Origin: Echinarachnius parma
Lineage: Eukaryota > Echinodermata > Echinoidea > Clypeasteroida > Echinarachniidae
DNA length: 64,000 bases
Reading direction: 5' to 3'
Assembly: GCA_037951105.1 (NCBI GenBank)
Contig: JBAMJV010008944.1
Location: 10,001-74,000, forward strand
Shown: piece after piece, positions 62,455 to 64,000 of the stretch
Layout: every line of letters starts with the position of its first letter
How positions within the stretch are numbered: the first letter of the stretch is position 1
Notes under the pieces: generated by a model
The model's database searches: none
What the model was told of the DNA's origin: nothing
The model's input: the letters and a program-made list of their open reading frames with translations, nothing else
Translations under genes and position numbers: made by a program

Positions 62455-64000
62455 TATCGGAAATAATATCGCTAATGATATTCGCTTGTCTCGCAATGTA
62501 AAACTAGGAATCTAAACGATCACGACGTTTCGTATGCTACTGCAATACTTTGTCAAATGATAATATCGAATGTAGACACTCGGCTTTTTATGCTCTACCG
62601 TGGCTCCAAACATCACAATCTCGCATGAGCGATTGCGTTCCTGATAGGTCAACAACGGAACCCGCTGATTGGCCGGTGCACACGGGCAAACAACCAATCA
62701 ACGGAACACTGGATCGGCCCGCCTAACGAAACAGCGTACGATACGTCGCCACGACACTACCCCGAACAACCGGCCCACAACGGTTGATGCCAAACCCACG
62801 GCAGAACCCCCCTAGCCACCTTCTCGCTACAACGCTCATATCTACGTATCAATTTCAGGGCAGGGTGCCCGTATGTTCAATCAATAATAGTAAATATATA
62901 ATCCATTGCGGATATAGTATCGGAAATAATATCGCTAATGATATTCGCTTGTCTCGCAATGTAAAACTAGGAATCTAAACGATCACGACGTTTCGTATGC
63001 TACTGCAATACTTTGTCAAATGATAATATCGAATGTAGACACTCGGCTTTTTATGCTCTACCGTGGCTCCAAACATCACAATCTCGCATGAGCGATTGCG
63101 TTCCTGATAGGTCAACAACGGAACCCGCTGATTGGCCGGTGCACACGGGCAAACAACCAATCAACGGAACACTGGATCGGCCCGCCTAACGAAACAGCGT
63201 ACGATACGTCGCCACGACACTACCCCGAACAACCGGCCCACAACGGTTGATGCCAAACCCACGGCAGAACCCCCCTAGCCACCTTCTCGCTACAACGCTC
63301 ATATCTACGTATCAATTTCAGGGCAGGGTGCCCGTATGTTCAATCAATAATAGTAAATATATAATCCATTGCGGATATAGTATCGGAAATAATATCGCTA
63401 ATGATATTCGCTTGTCTCGCAATGTAAAACTAGGAATCTAAACGATCACGACGTTTCGTATGCTACTGCAATACTTTGTCAAATGATAATATCGAATGTA
63501 GACACTCGGCTTTTTATGCTCTACCGTGGCTCCAAACATCACAATCTCGCATGAGCGATTGCGTTCCTGATAGGTCAACAACGGAACCCGCTGATTGGCC
63601 GGTGCACACGGGCAAACAACCAATCAACGGAACACTGGATCGGCCCGCCTAACGAAACAGCGTACGATACGTCGCCACGACACTACCCCGAACAACCGGC
63701 CCACAACGGTTGATGCCAAACCCACGGCAGAACCCCCCTAGCCACCTTCTCGCTACAACGCTCATATCTACGTATCAATTTCAGGGCAGGGTGCCCGTAT
63801 GTTCAATCAATAATAGTAAATATATAATCCATTGCGGATATAGTATCGGAAATAATATCGCTAATGATATTCGCTTGTCTCGCAATGTAAAACTAGGAAT
63901 CTAAACGATCACGACGTTTCGTATGCTACTGCAATACTTTGTCAAATGATAATATCGAATGTAGACACTCGGCTTTTTATGCTCTACCGTGGCTCCAAAC
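62455..64000 (+). repeat. 463 bp tandem repeat, about 3.3 copies, open at the window edge
   Basis: TATCGGAAATAATATCGCTA begins units at 62,455, 62,918, 63,381 and 63,844. The units look identical wherever compared, including two 61-64 codon frames that repeat without a single residue change. Each unit has a GC-rich half with CTGATTGGCC and AACCAATCAACGG (inverted and direct CCAAT motifs) and CACGACGTTTCG. The array is unfinished at 64,000. Confidence 0.95.

Noticed and set aside
62512-63904. Repeated 61- and 64-codon frames in the 463 bp array as a tandem gene family
   Set aside because: Identity follows from the identical repeat unit. Both strands are open at once, and there is no domain or splice logic.
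62455-64000. CRISPR array
   Set aside because: 463 bp units repeat in full with no unique spacers, in eukaryotic sequence.
31418-64000. PPCDC first exon
   Set aside because: Searched on the minus strand for a G-TGS-A(S) loop before a phase 0 donor, especially in the CpG-richer patches at 33, 40, 51, 59.7 and 61.8 kb; no convincing match.

Overview
The window looks like nuclear DNA of a marine invertebrate, probably an ambulacrarian such as an echinoderm or hemichordate. That placement is an inference from gene style, AT-rich introns, high repeat load and many G/C homopolymer runs; no diagnostic marker is present. There are no prokaryotic operons, rRNA genes, intact tRNA genes or CRISPR arrays.

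Two genes are recognisable on the minus strand. An intron-poor class A GPCR of the melatonin/Moody/Tre1-like type lies at 2,994-4,193. A spliced phosphopantothenoylcysteine decarboxylase gene (PPCDC, coenzyme A synthesis) runs from 31.4 kb down to 16.2 kb. Four PPCDC exons are visible with matching splice phases, the family's three catalytic residues, a stop codon and an AATAAA signal. The first coding exon was not found. Around the real PPCDC exons 3 and 4 lie many decayed copies of those same exons.

A third, uncertain gene at 33.5-37.45 kb on the plus strand has tiny in-phase exons, two of them near-identical duplicates, and a first exon broken by frameshifts. It lies wholly inside an 8.3 kb element (32,374-40,670) with TTAA target sites and T2/Kolobok-like ends, which is itself inserted in a smaller element of the same end type.

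The rest is mostly repeats: TTAA-bounded elements (a very abundant 80 bp one, a ~95 bp one, T2-like MITEs, piggyBac-like MITEs), Tc1/mariner and pogo-like foldbacks, hAT-like elements with 8 bp target duplications, tRNA-derived SINEs, a LINE 3' fragment, a 4-bp-TSD element family with internal iterated motifs, and several degenerate local tandem arrays (7.3-8.0, 12.5-14.1, 27.9-29.3, 41.6-45.4, 49.0-50.3, 51.4-52.8 and 57.9-61.6 kb). The right edge runs into an apparently identical 463 bp tandem array that continues past the window. Old insertions often sit inside duplicated units, so empty sites can be read from sister copies.
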